NCBI RefSeq assembly: GCF_003057965.1
Contig: NZ_CP020921.1
Location: 436,501-500,500, forward strand
Length of the DNA: 64,000 bases
Source of the DNA: Thermodesulfobium acidiphilum
Lineage (GTDB): Bacteria; Thermodesulfobiota; Thermodesulfobiia; Thermodesulfobiales; Thermodesulfobiaceae
Direction of reading: 5' to 3'
In this document: one piece after another, positions 14,572 through 23,614 of the stretch
How the letters are laid out: the number at the start of each line of letters is the position of its first letter
Numbering within the stretch: the stretch's first letter is position 1
Translations under genes and position numbers: made by a program
The notes under the pieces: model-generated
The model's database searches: none
Told to the model about the DNA's origin: nothing
The model's input: only the letters and a program-made list of their open reading frames with translations

Positions 14572-16015
14572 GGCCTGGCAGGGGAGACTCCCTGATACCA
14601 AGAGAGAACTTATAGAGTTTAGCTCTTCTTTAGATCTTGATAGGAGATTTTTTTTACAGGATTCTTGTTTGAACTCTGTATATGCTGAAGAGCTTTCTTT
14701 GATAGGACTTATCTCTAAAGAAGATTTTGAAGTTATAAAATCTGGCATTAAAGAGCTTGTCAAAGCATACTTGAATAACAATGTTGAGTTTTCCAATCAG
14801 GATGAAGACATTCACATGGCCATAGAAAGGCTACTTTCTGAGAAAATTGGCGAGACTGCTTTTAAGATGCATGCAGGAAAAAGTAGAAATGATCAGGTTA
14901 TAACAGACTTTAAGATGTTTTTAAGAATTGAAATATTAAATATATTAACGAAATTAAACAATTTCTTTGATTCTTTCCTTGAAATTTCTCAAAGATATGA
15001 AGATGTAATAATGCCAGCTTATACACACACTCAACAGGCCCAGCCAATTATTTTTTCTCATTGGGTTTTTGCTCACCTCTATAGTTTATTTGAGTGTGTG
15101 AAGAAATTAATAGAAGTCTATGAATCTTGTAGAATGTTACCACTTGGTTCGGCTGCTATTGCTGGAAGTGCATTCAACCTCGACAGGTTCAGACTTGCAA
15201 AAAAACTTGGCTTTGAAGCGCCAACGTTTAACAGTATTGAGACAATTTCATCCAGGGATTTTGCTCTTGACTTCCTTTATGCTTTAGCAACGATCTCAAT
15301 TAAGCTTTCGTGCCTTGCACAAGATCTTATTACTTTTTCTACCTCGGAATATGGATTTATAAACTTACCTGATGAATTCTGTACGGGCTCATCTATAATG
15401 CCACAGAAAAAAAATCCTGATTTTCTTGAACTTATAAGGGGAAGGAGTTCAATAGTTATAGGAAATCTTATTTCGCTTTTAACGCTTATGAAGGGACTTT
15501 CAATAGGATACCATAGGGATCTTCAAGAAGATAAAACTGTCGTATTTAGTTCTCTTGATATAGTTTCTTCTATTCTTGTGCTTTTACCTGAGTTTATATC
15601 AAAAATAAATTTGAACGTTGAAAAAATAAAACAAAGCCTTAATCAGGGGTTGCTTGCTACAGATATTGCAGATTATCTTGCTAAAAATGGCGTTCCATTC
15701 AGAGAGGCACATTCTAGAGTGGGGTCTCTTGTTAGGTTAGCTGAGGAAAAAGGGGTTAAAATTTTTGAGCTAGATTTCGAAGACGTCAGGAAAATTTTAA
15801 AAGATATTGACTTTAACTCATACAGAAACTTTGATTTCGTATCTTCAGTAAATGCAAGAAATATTTATGGAGGAACATCAAAAAGTTCTGTAAAGTGCCA
15901 GAGAGATCAATTTATTGAAATAAAGAAAGATTTTGTCTCTTTTATTGAGATCCAGAAGAAAAAAGAATCTTATATTTACATTCAAGCAATTGATGCGAAC
16001 CCTTTTGATCTCTGA
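14555..16015 (+). CDS. argH: Argininosuccinate lyase
   Basis: A 486-residue enzyme that splits argininosuccinate into arginine and fumarate. Fumarase-superfamily motifs are visible: AGKSRNDQV, YTHTQQAQP, and the mobile catalytic-serine loop GSSIMPQKKNPD (from about residue 277). The N-terminal KSFRAWQGRL resembles the family's usual start. The ATG overlaps argG. The C-terminus is slightly longer than average and overlaps the next frame. Confidence 0.97.
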   Translation: MGKSFRAWQGRLPDTKRELIEFSSSLDLDRRFFLQDSCLNSVYAEELSLIGLISKEDFEVIKSGIKELVKAYLNNNVEFSNQDEDIHMAIERLLSEKIGETAFKMHAGKSRNDQVITDFKMFLRIEILNILTKLNNFFDSFLEISQRYEDVIMPAYTHTQQAQPIIFSHWVFAHLYSLFECVKKLIEVYESCRMLPLGSAAIAGSAFNLDRFRLAKKLGFEAPTFNSIETISSRDFALDFLYALATISIKLSCLAQDLITFSTSEYGFINLPDEFCTGSSIMPQKKNPDFLELIRGRSSIVIGNLISLLTLMKGLSIGYHRDLQEDKTVVFSSLDIVSSILVLLPEFISKINLNVEKIKQSLNQGLLATDIADYLAKNGVPFREAHSRVGSLVRLAEEKGVKIFELDFEDVRKILKDIDFNSYRNFDFVSSVNARNIYGGTSKSSVKCQRDQFIEIKKDFVSFIEIQKKKESYIYIQAIDANPFDL

Positions 16016-17120
16016 TTTAAGACCTGTTTACAAGAAGATTAATTTTGTTTCACATTTTGATACCATAGGCAGGCTTATATTATTCTTTAGGACTCACGGT
16101 TGTGAAATCTTTTTAACGCATACAGATGATGGTTATTGTGCAATTTCGAAAGATGATGTTATTGGGTTCGGATGGAATGATCTGGTAAGCGATCTTTTAA
16201 TGAACAAAAATTTATCACCTTTGATGTTTGTTTTTGAAAATGATTCTGTCGATAAATTTTTGCAACTTTCTTTAATATATAAAAAACCTGTTATTGTACT
16301 AGGTCCAGGCAATATCCCGGTAGGGATTTTATATTATCCAGATGTAATAGCCTTTTTAAATGGTTATCCTATGCCTACAAGAGTATCAGGGGTATCTACC
16401 CCATTTGGGATTTTTTTCACAAATTCTCTTGCAAGAGGTGGAGTAAACGATATAAAACTGTTTCTTACTGGAGGTCTCTTTTCTCTGTTTGCAATTATAC
16501 TGTTTATTACAGGCAGCTTTTTCTATGAAATATTAAAATATAATTTTGTAGATTTTGATCCCTACACACTTTCACTTTTTTCCATAATTTTACCTCTTGT
16601 AATTTTTTTGTTTTTAATAAAATTTAGTAAGCTATCAAAGTTACACGGTGCAGAACATAAAGTGGCACATGCTATTGAATCTGGAGATATTCTTTCTAAG
16701 AATTCAGTGAATTCTTATTCAAGAGTTCATAAAAGGTGTGGCACAAACTTGTTGATATTATTATTCCTTTTACAAATAATGGTTATTTATATTAATCCGA
16801 TTTTAGCTTGTGTTATTGCTCTTTTTACATGGAGGGCTTTGGGCAATAAGATACAGTTTTATATCACTACTTCAGAACCAGGCGAGAAAGAGATAAACAA
16901 TGCGCTTTTTGCCGGTAGAGATTTTATGAAAAATTACTTTAATACTATTATAAATAACGTTAAAATTAGTTCATTCAGAAAAGTATATAATTTAGGAATA
17001 TTCCAAATATTGAGTGGATACTTTTTTGTGATCTTTGTAATTAATTTTCTTGCATGGAGTTTATTGTGGCTTGGTATATTACCAAAAGATTATTATCAGC
17101 TATTGCGCTTGTTTTTATAA
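15993..17120 (+). CDS. CBS-like + DUF1385 (YqhQ-like) membrane protein
   Basis: About 375 residues. The C-terminal half carries the DUF1385/YqhQ signature LHGAEHKVAHAIESG...RVHKRCGT embedded in five or so hydrophobic segments. The N-terminal about 130 residues resemble a pair of CBS modules (DSVDKFLQLSLIYKKPVIVLGPGNIPVGILYYPDVIAF), a ligand-sensing fold. DUF1385 proteins are conserved membrane proteins of unknown activity with invariant His/Cys. ATG 15993 is chosen; it lies inside the argH end and lacks a clear ribosome-binding site, which suggests coupling. Confidence 0.7.
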   Translation: MRTLLISDLRPVYKKINFVSHFDTIGRLILFFRTHGCEIFLTHTDDGYCAISKDDVIGFGWNDLVSDLLMNKNLSPLMFVFENDSVDKFLQLSLIYKKPVIVLGPGNIPVGILYYPDVIAFLNGYPMPTRVSGVSTPFGIFFTNSLARGGVNDIKLFLTGGLFSLFAIILFITGSFFYEILKYNFVDFDPYTLSLFSIILPLVIFLFLIKFSKLSKLHGAEHKVAHAIESGDILSKNSVNSYSRVHKRCGTNLLILLFLLQIMVIYINPILACVIALFTWRALGNKIQFYITTSEPGEKEINNALFAGRDFMKNYFNTIINNVKISSFRKVYNLGIFQILSGYFFVIFVINFLAWSLLWLGILPKDYYQLLRLFL

Positions 17121-18022
17121 TTTCTGCCGTAAGCTTTTTTATTATCCATCTTGCTCCTGGCGATCCTAGCACCCTCTTGATAGATCCAAGAGTAAAACCA
17201 GAAGATCTTGCAAGAATAAGAAACAATTTAGGTTTGAACCAAAGTATTTATGTGCAATTTTTAATCTGGTTTAAAAACGTTTTATTTCTAAATTTTGGTA
17301 GGTCATTTGTAGATTCAAGGCCTGTTTTGGATTTAATATTGGAGCGTTTGCCTGCAACGCTTGAATTAATGGGTTCTGCTTATCTGATCGGTTTTTCGAT
17401 CGGTATTTTGTGGGGGATCTTATCGGCGTTGTTTAGGGATAAGTTCGATATTGTTTCAAGTATAATTTCCTTTATTGGGCTTTCTGTTCCATCGTTTTTT
17501 CTTGCACTTATTTTAATTAGAGTTTTTGCTGTAAGTTTGAAATGGTTTCCTGTGAATGGCTATGTTTCTGTAGGTATTCCTTATCCTAGTTTAGAATTCT
17601 TTTCGAATCACATAGCTCATCTTGCTCTTCCAGTTTTTACTATCTCATTAGGCATTATATTTTCTGTGATGAGGTATCAAAGGAATGCAGCAATAGAAGT
17701 GTTTCAAGAAGAATATATCCAGTTTGCAATAGCAAAAGGTTTGTCAAAAAAAAGGATAACCTTTCATGTCTTAATAGTGGCTATAATACCAATAATTACC
17801 TTGTTAGGATTGTCTCTTCCTGACATATTGGGCGGAGCTTTCATTATAGAGACAATTTTTGCCTGGCCTGGCATAGGAAGACTCGGGGTTAACGCTATAT
17901 TTTCTAGAGATTATCCTGTTATTATGGGTATAGTTGTTTTTTCTTCTGTTTTAGTAATTCTTTCTAATTTATTGGCTGACATTATAAATAAATTACTTGA
18001 TCCGAGAACCGCAGAAGATTAA
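17066..18022 (+). CDS. DppB/OppB-type ABC transporter permease
   Basis: A 318-residue inner-membrane protein with six predicted helices. The N-terminal signature is ITKRLLSAIALVFIISAVSFFIIHLAPGDP, with LGLNQSIYVQF and the EAA loop EYIQFAIAKGLSKKRITFHV, all typical of peptide/nickel permease subunits. GGAG (17056-17059) favours the GTG at 17066 over ATG 17054. No partner permease (DppC), substrate-binding protein or ATPase gene is adjacent, so the substrate is unknown and the partners must lie elsewhere. Confidence 0.88.
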   Translation: MAWYITKRLLSAIALVFIISAVSFFIIHLAPGDPSTLLIDPRVKPEDLARIRNNLGLNQSIYVQFLIWFKNVLFLNFGRSFVDSRPVLDLILERLPATLELMGSAYLIGFSIGILWGILSALFRDKFDIVSSIISFIGLSVPSFFLALILIRVFAVSLKWFPVNGYVSVGIPYPSLEFFSNHIAHLALPVFTISLGIIFSVMRYQRNAAIEVFQEEYIQFAIAKGLSKKRITFHVLIVAIIPIITLLGLSLPDILGGAFIIETIFAWPGIGRLGVNAIFSRDYPVIMGIVVFSSVLVILSNLLADIINKLLDPRTAED

Positions 18023-18125
18023 AATTTTTTTACTTTTATTAAGAAAAATATGGTAAAATCATTTACAATAAATAGATAGTTAAGGTTTTTTGATTAAACA
18101 ATAAGTTGAAGGAGGATTTACTAAA

Positions 18126-19058
18126 GTGCATAAAGTTAAGGGATTTTTGATCCTGTTGTTTATTCTTTCCTTTACTTTACTTTCTACTAGTTTAGCAAGT
18201 GCTTCTATATTTTCTAAAATTTTTGGCTCTAAAGATTCAAAATCTAATGAGACACAAATGCAAAACGTTACATCTGCCGACAATACCAATTCTGACTTTC
18301 AAAAGTGGAATAGTGAGGTAGACAGTCTTTTGAACTCTCTTTCTTCCAATAATCAAACTTCTACAGGCAATTCTCTTAAAACAAGTTCCACAAACGTTAA
18401 CTCCAACGCATCTGCCTCAACATCAACAAATTCTTTAAAAACTAATGTTTCAAGCCAAAAAGAAGAGATTAAACAGGATACAACGGTTAAAAGTGTTAAT
18501 GATCTAACTTCTACAAGGACTGGAAATAATAGTTCGAACTCTGTTGGGGTTCCTTTGAACTCTGCTGGTTGTATTAAAATTACTGACGCAGAATATCCAC
18601 CAGTAAATTTAATGAAAAATCAATTTATTGATAATGTGAAGTTGTTTAACGATGGCACGAAGGTTGTACTCCTTTTAGAAAGTACAGTTCCTTTTGAACA
18701 AGCTGATATTAAACAGTATGCATTCCCGGATCAAATTATTATAGATATTCCAAATATTTTTCTGGACAAATCTGTTAAAACGGGTCAATTTAGCCCTCAG
18801 GGTTTAAATTATGTAAATATGGTAAGAATCCAAAATTTTGATTCTGATATACTAAAATCTTCAAGAATTGTATTAACTTTCCCAGATACTCCAAAGTATA
18901 CAATTTTGAAAACAGACGATCCCAAAAAGCTAGAAATAGCTTTTGAAGTTCCATCACTTGAAACTACCTTAAAAAAGAATGAGAATACCAGTCAGGATAC
19001 AGGTGCTAATAGTGTAAATACCACAGCTAAAGCTCCAGTTGATAGTGGCAAAAAATGA
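18126..19058 (+). CDS. Exported AMIN-domain protein
   Basis: A 310-residue secreted protein: signal peptide (about 1-27, LASAS), a long Ser/Asn/Thr-rich linker (about 35-145), then an AMIN-type beta domain (about 165-275; NVKLFNDGTKVVLLLES...YAFPDQIIIDIPN). AMIN domains target N-acetylmuramoyl-L-alanine amidases and secretins to peptidoglycan. No amidase domain is attached, so a wall-binding or secretin-associated role is inferred. GTG start with AAGGAGGA upstream. Confidence 0.75.
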   Translation: MHKVKGFLILLFILSFTLLSTSLASASIFSKIFGSKDSKSNETQMQNVTSADNTNSDFQKWNSEVDSLLNSLSSNNQTSTGNSLKTSSTNVNSNASASTSTNSLKTNVSSQKEEIKQDTTVKSVNDLTSTRTGNNSSNSVGVPLNSAGCIKITDAEYPPVNLMKNQFIDNVKLFNDGTKVVLLLESTVPFEQADIKQYAFPDQIIIDIPNIFLDKSVKTGQFSPQGLNYVNMVRIQNFDSDILKSSRIVLTFPDTPKYTILKTDDPKKLEIAFEVPSLETTLKKNENTSQDTGANSVNTTAKAPVDSGKK

Positions 19059-19103
19059 CATATTATATAATATAATTACTTTATAACAGTTTGGAGAGGT
19101 GAA

Positions 19104-20120
19104 ATTAAAACGAGTGTAAATGTTGCTGTAATTGGTGCAGGAGATTGGGGCGTAAACTTAATTAGAAATTTCTTCGAATTAGGTTATCTCCGTAGTGTGT
19201 GTGATCTGGATTCAGAAAAGTTGATAAAGGTGGAGAGCCAGTACAAAAGCGTTAATTGTGTTACAAATCCAGATGAAATATTTTCTTCTAAGGATATAGA
19301 TGCCGTTGTGATATCTACGCCGTCGTCTTTTCATTATTCTTTAGCAAAAAAAGCTCTTAATAGTGGAAAGCATGTCTTTGTAGAGAAGCCAATGGCCCTG
19401 AATGTAAAGGAAGGCGAAGAGCTGGTTGAACTGGCCAGGTCGAAGGATTTGAGGTTATTGGTGGGTCATGTTCTTTTATATCATCCTGCTGTTCAAACTC
19501 TTCACCAGTTAGTTATGGAAGGTGAACTTGGAGATATTCACTATATTCATTCAAGCAGGTTGAATTTAGGAAAGGTTTCTTTTGATGAATCAGTTCTATG
19601 GAATTTGGCTCCGCATGATTTGTCAATATTTTTTTATCTGCTTGGACTTGAAGGAGATATTGTGGTATCTAGTACAGGGCATAGTTTTTTGAGCGAAGAT
19701 AGGGTAGATATTGCCCATGTAACGCTTGAATTTAAAGATATATTTGGAAATATCTTTGTTTCCTGGTTACATCCTCGTAAAATTCAGCAAACAGTAGTTA
19801 TAGGGACGAAGAAAATGGCTATATTTGATGATAGAGCTCCTCATAAGCTGATTCTTTACAATAAAGGAGCTAAGATTGTTAACGGAAAGCCATTTTTAAA
19901 TTCTGGTGGAGAAAAGATAGTTGACTTTGAACAAAGCGAACCGTTGAAAAATGAATGCAGATCTTTTATTGAGTCGATTATATATAAAAAGGATCCAATA
20001 ACTGAGGGTATGCAAGGTTTAAGAATCCTCGAAATTCTTGAGGCTGCAGAGGAATCTATACTAAAGAAGGGTGCTCCTGTTAAGTTGTCTTACAAATCTA
20101 AAAAGGGTGTCCTTATATAA
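19104..20120 (+). CDS. Gfo/Idh/MocA-family oxidoreductase with apparent ATT start codon
   Basis: The Rossmann N-terminus (VNVAVIGAGDWGVNLIRNFFELG) is in frame upstream of the first GTG (19197), yet the frame back to its stop at 19068-19070 has no ATG, GTG or TTG. ATT 19104 lies 7 nt after GGAG (19093-19096) and gives a normal-length start, MKTSVNVAVIG. The protein (338 residues) has EKPMALNVKEGEEL and a C-terminal GFO/IDH/MocA domain with NLAPHDLSIFFYLLG. It is probably an NAD(P)-dependent sugar or inositol-type dehydrogenase; the substrate is not evident. It overlaps or abuts the downstream gene. Confidence 0.85.
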   Translation: MKTSVNVAVIGAGDWGVNLIRNFFELGYLRSVCDLDSEKLIKVESQYKSVNCVTNPDEIFSSKDIDAVVISTPSSFHYSLAKKALNSGKHVFVEKPMALNVKEGEELVELARSKDLRLLVGHVLLYHPAVQTLHQLVMEGELGDIHYIHSSRLNLGKVSFDESVLWNLAPHDLSIFFYLLGLEGDIVVSSTGHSFLSEDRVDIAHVTLEFKDIFGNIFVSWLHPRKIQQTVVIGTKKMAIFDDRAPHKLILYNKGAKIVNGKPFLNSGGEKIVDFEQSEPLKNECRSFIESIIYKKDPITEGMQGLRILEILEAAEESILKKGAPVKLSYKSKKGVLI

Positions 20121-20121
20121 A

Positions 20122-21276
20122 GTGTTCTTTCATGCTTTTAGTTCTAGTGAAGCTATCTTAAAAAACATAAAAATTGTTGATTCTACTTTAAGGGATGGAG
20201 AACAAACAGCGGGGGTTATTTTTACTAAACAAGATAAAGTTAAAATTGCTAAAGAATTAAATGATTTAGGTATTTATCAAATTGAAGCTGGAATACCTGC
20301 CATGCTGGGGGAGGAGTTTGAAGCCATTTCGGCTATTGTTAAACTTGGTTTAAAATCAAAGATAATGTCCTGGAATAGGCCCGTTTTGTCCGATATTGAC
20401 ATGTCTTTGAAATCAGGAGTAGATTCGGTTGGAATTTCCTGTCCAATTTCTCCAATTCATCTACACTTTAAATTGGGATTAGAATTTGATGAAGCTCTTA
20501 AATTAACTGATAAAGCAATAAATTATGCAAAAAAACATGGCCTTTATGTCTCTACTCATATGGAAGATGCAGGAAGGGCGCCAAGGAATTTTTTGGTTAG
20601 ATTCGCTCTTATGGCAAAAGAATCTGGCTCTGATAGACTTAGAATTTGTGACACTTCAAGCGTAATGGATCCGTTTAAAGTTCATGAAACAGTAACCTAT
20701 TTGTCTGAGAGAGTGGGCATACCCTTAGAAGTTCACATGCATAACGATTTTGGTATGGCTACGGCAAACACCCTTGTTGGCATTGCCTCTGGCAGCGAGT
20801 TTGCAAGCGTTACTGTTTTAGGATTGGGGAAAATGGCAGGGAACGCTTCTTTGGAGGAGGTTATTGCTGCGCTAAAGTTTCTCTGGGGAGTAGACCTGGG
20901 GGTTGACCTCAAAGGAATGGCTTCTTTATCAAAGTATGTGAGCAAGAAATCAGGTATAGAAATACCTGATTTTAAACCTATAATTGGCAAGAAGCTCTTC
21001 AGTACTGAATCCGGAATCTCACTGGATGCAAGAAAGATGGGAGAAAAGATTTCGGCTTTTTCAGCTCAAGACCTTGGGATGGTAGAACAACTGGTAATTG
21101 GTAAGCATTCTGGTCCTAAAGCTATAAAAAACAAATTTGAAGAATTTGGTATCCAACTAAGTGACGAACAAATAAACGTTATATTGCCAAAAATTAAAGC
21201 AAAAGTTTTAGAATTATCAAGAACTCTTTTTGACAAAGAATTGATGTTGATCTATAAGGAAACTTTTAATAATTAA
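20122..21276 (+). CDS. Homocitrate synthase / NifV-LeuA family acyltransferase
   Basis: A 384-residue DRE-TIM metallolyase-like enzyme condensing acetyl-CoA with a 2-oxoacid. Signatures: IVDSTLRDGEQTAGV at the N-terminus, VHMHNDFGMATANTL (metal ligands) and GLGKMAGNASLEEV. The sequence resembles homocitrate synthase/NifV more than isopropylmalate synthase, and the LeuA regulatory domain is absent. No nitrogenase or AAA-pathway lysine genes are nearby, so the 2-oxoacid is uncertain. Start uncertain: GTG 20122 or GTG 20107. Confidence 0.85.
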   Translation: MFFHAFSSSEAILKNIKIVDSTLRDGEQTAGVIFTKQDKVKIAKELNDLGIYQIEAGIPAMLGEEFEAISAIVKLGLKSKIMSWNRPVLSDIDMSLKSGVDSVGISCPISPIHLHFKLGLEFDEALKLTDKAINYAKKHGLYVSTHMEDAGRAPRNFLVRFALMAKESGSDRLRICDTSSVMDPFKVHETVTYLSERVGIPLEVHMHNDFGMATANTLVGIASGSEFASVTVLGLGKMAGNASLEEVIAALKFLWGVDLGVDLKGMASLSKYVSKKSGIEIPDFKPIIGKKLFSTESGISLDARKMGEKISAFSAQDLGMVEQLVIGKHSGPKAIKNKFEEFGIQLSDEQINVILPKIKAKVLELSRTLFDKELMLIYKETFNN

Positions 21277-21334
21277 TAATTCTTCAATTTTTTATAAGTA
21301 CTTGAGTACTATATTAATTTAAATATTTGATTTA

Positions 21335-21363
21335 TTCAGACATTTCAAAACATTTGGTATACT
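21335..21363 (+). promoter_or_regulatory. Probable promoter of the por operon
   Basis: TTCAGA (21335-21340), a 17-bp spacer and TATACT (21358-21363) precede porC. The -10 is embedded in a dyad, GTATAC-T9-A7-TG-CATAC (21357-21385), which could be an operator or bent DNA. The remainder of the 190-bp gap is AT-rich without other clear signals. Confidence 0.4.
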
Positions 21364-21467
21364 TTTTTTTTAAAAAAATGCATACTATACATTTATAATG
21401 TTTATAGTTCATTCTTAAGTATTTAGCTTTTTTTAAGTTGCGTTCACATATAAAAGGAGGTCTGATA

Positions 21468-22043
21468 ATGAAAAGTTATTGGGAAATTCGTTGGCACGCA
21501 AGAGGAGGACAAGGGGCATGGACGGCCTCTCAATTTCTTGCATCAGCTGCACTGAGTGTTAATAAATACTTTCAATCCTTTCCTGAATTTGGAGCCGAAA
21601 GAGAAGGAGCTCCTATCGTAGCTTATACTAAAATATCTGATATGCCAATAAAAAATTATTCCCAAATAGAGGAACCTGATGCGGTAGTGGTTCTTGATCC
21701 TACTTTATTTTCCCAAGTAAACTTTTTAAACGGTCTTAAAAGTGATGGATACTTAGTAGTTAATTATCCTGATGAACCCAAACAGCTTAGAGAAGAATTA
21801 AAAATTGCGCCTGGGATAAAAGTTTTTACAGTTGATGCCACAAAAATAGCTTTGGAAACTTTAAAAAGGCCTATAACCAATACCACTATGGCAGGTGCAC
21901 TGGTTAAGGCGACTGGGATACTCAATTTCGAGGATGTCGTAAACGAAATGGTAAGAAGCTTTAGCGGTAAGTTCAAGCAGGAAATTATTGATGCAAACGT
22001 CAATGCCATTAGAAGAGCATATGAGGAGGTGAAACAGGGATGA
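21468..22043 (+). CDS. porC: Pyruvate/2-oxoacid:ferredoxin oxidoreductase, gamma subunit
   Basis: A 191-residue gamma subunit (WEIRWHARGGQGAWTASQFLASAAL, FPEFGAEREGAP), the domain contacting CoA in POR. The enzyme converts pyruvate + CoA + oxidised ferredoxin to acetyl-CoA + CO2 + reduced ferredoxin. The ATG at 21468 follows AAAGGAGGT (21453-21461); the longer frame from 21438 reads through that site. First of four genes in the gamma-delta-alpha-beta order known from Thermotoga and archaea. Confidence 0.93.
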   Translation: MKSYWEIRWHARGGQGAWTASQFLASAALSVNKYFQSFPEFGAEREGAPIVAYTKISDMPIKNYSQIEEPDAVVVLDPTLFSQVNFLNGLKSDGYLVVNYPDEPKQLREELKIAPGIKVFTVDATKIALETLKRPITNTTMAGALVKATGILNFEDVVNEMVRSFSGKFKQEIIDANVNAIRRAYEEVKQG

Positions 22044-22399
22044 ACAAAGATATAAAGAGAATTGAAATACCATGTGAAGAGAAATTAGTTTGGGAAGAAA
22101 TGCCTGTAGGAAATGTTCTGGTTGGAGGTGCTAATTCTAAGTGCTTGAAGACTGGTACCTGGAGGGTTCAGCACCCTACTGTGAATAAAGAGAAATGTAC
22201 TAATTGTATGACTTGTTGGCTTTTTTGTCCGGATATGTCAATTGTTGTTGAAAACAAAAATGGAAAATATGAAATGTTTGGATTTGATCCCGTGCACTGT
22301 AAAGGTTGTGGAGTTTGTAGTAAAGTTTGCCCGGTAAATGCTATTGAGATGGTGTTAGGATCTGATTTTGAAAATACTGAAAAGCCATTCTTGAGATAA
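22040..22399 (+). CDS. porD: Pyruvate:ferredoxin oxidoreductase, delta (ferredoxin-like) subunit
   Basis: A 119-residue subunit with two [4Fe-4S] motifs: CTNCMTCWLFCPD and CKGCGVCSKVCP. It passes electrons from the TPP site to external ferredoxin. Overlaps porC by 4 nt (ATGA). Confidence 0.95.
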   Translation: MNKDIKRIEIPCEEKLVWEEMPVGNVLVGGANSKCLKTGTWRVQHPTVNKEKCTNCMTCWLFCPDMSIVVENKNGKYEMFGFDPVHCKGCGVCSKVCPVNAIEMVLGSDFENTEKPFLR

Positions 22400-22410
22400 C
22401 GGAGGGTCAT

Positions 22411-23598
22411 ATGGCGAGAAAAAGTGTTGGTTTAACCGGAGATTATGCAGTAGCAGAAGCAATGAGACAAATTGATCCAGATGTGGTTGCAGTTTATCCT
22501 ATTACGCCTCAGACTTTGATAGTTGAAAAGTTTGGAGAATTTGTGGCTGATGGTATTGTGCATACTGAATTTGTACCTGTAGAATCAGAACATTCGGCGC
22601 TTTCAGCATGTTGTGGCGCATCAGCTGCAGGAGCCAGAACAATGACCTGTACTTCTTCACAGGGGCTTGCGCTTATGCATGAAATTTTATATATAGCAGC
22701 AGGGAATAGACATCCAATTGTAATGATAAACGTTAATAGAGCGCTTTCTGCTCCTATCAACATTCACGGCGATCACAGCGATACTATGGGTTCAAGAGAC
22801 GCTGGTTGGATTCATCTTTATTGTTTCAATGGCCAGGAGGCATACGATTCAACGATTATTGCTACAAGAATTGCTGAAAATTCAAATGTTTATTTGCCAG
22901 TTATTGTAGGTCTTGATGCTTTTAATATTTCTCATAATACCGAAAGGATAGAGCTTCTGGACGATCAAGAGGTAAAAGACTTTGTTGGAGAGTTTAATCC
23001 ACCTTACTCGCTTTTGGACGTGAAGTATCCAGTGAGTGTGGGTGCTTACTTTTTGCCAGACTACTATATGGAGGCCAGAAGAAAACTCCAAGAGGTTATC
23101 CAGAATTCAAAAAAGATAATTGTAGAAATTCATGAAGAATATAACAAAAAATTTGGAAGAAATGTTCCTGCTATTATGGAAACCTATAGGATGGAAGATG
23201 CTGAGTATGCTATTTTGGCTATGTCATCAATAACTGGCGTTGCAATGCTTGCAGCTGATGAACTTAGATCTAAAGGGATTAAAGCAGGAGTAATAAGGCT
23301 CAGATTATTTAGACCATTCCCTGCTGAAGAATTATATGAAGCAATTTTTAATCTGAAAGGATTGGCTGTTGTTGAGAGAGCGGATGCTTATGGAGCGGCT
23401 TGCGCTCCAATTTTTTCTGAGTTGTCAGGTGCTTGTGCAAATAAAAAGAAGATGCCCCTGATGGCTAACTATATAATTGGTTTGGGTGGAAGAGATGTAA
23501 AAATTAGGGATATGAAAGGTGTTTTTGAAGATATAATGTCTAAAGTTGATAAGGGAGAGGTAAAAGATTTGAGACAGTATATAGGCGTGAAAGGATAA
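22411..23598 (+). CDS. porA: Pyruvate:ferredoxin oxidoreductase, alpha subunit
   Basis: A 395-residue alpha subunit. The N-terminal pyrimidine-binding domain has GDYAVAEAMRQIDPDVVAVYPITPQT and VESEHSA (the catalytic Glu region), followed by TCTSSQGLALMHE. A transketolase C-terminal-like domain follows at about 250-360. ATG preceded by GGAGGGTC. The sequence favours pyruvate or a related 2-oxoacid, but specificity is not proven. Confidence 0.95.
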   Translation: MARKSVGLTGDYAVAEAMRQIDPDVVAVYPITPQTLIVEKFGEFVADGIVHTEFVPVESEHSALSACCGASAAGARTMTCTSSQGLALMHEILYIAAGNRHPIVMINVNRALSAPINIHGDHSDTMGSRDAGWIHLYCFNGQEAYDSTIIATRIAENSNVYLPVIVGLDAFNISHNTERIELLDDQEVKDFVGEFNPPYSLLDVKYPVSVGAYFLPDYYMEARRKLQEVIQNSKKIIVEIHEEYNKKFGRNVPAIMETYRMEDAEYAILAMSSITGVAMLAADELRSKGIKAGVIRLRLFRPFPAEELYEAIFNLKGLAVVERADAYGAACAPIFSELSGACANKKKMPLMANYIIGLGGRDVKIRDMKGVFEDIMSKVDKGEVKDLRQYIGVKG

Positions 23599-23614
23599 AG
23601 GAGGGATAAATTAT

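Noticed and set aside
14317-14796. 159-codon minus-strand ORF across the argG/argH junction
   Set aside because: Antisense to two well-supported enzymes; no motif or ribosome-binding site.
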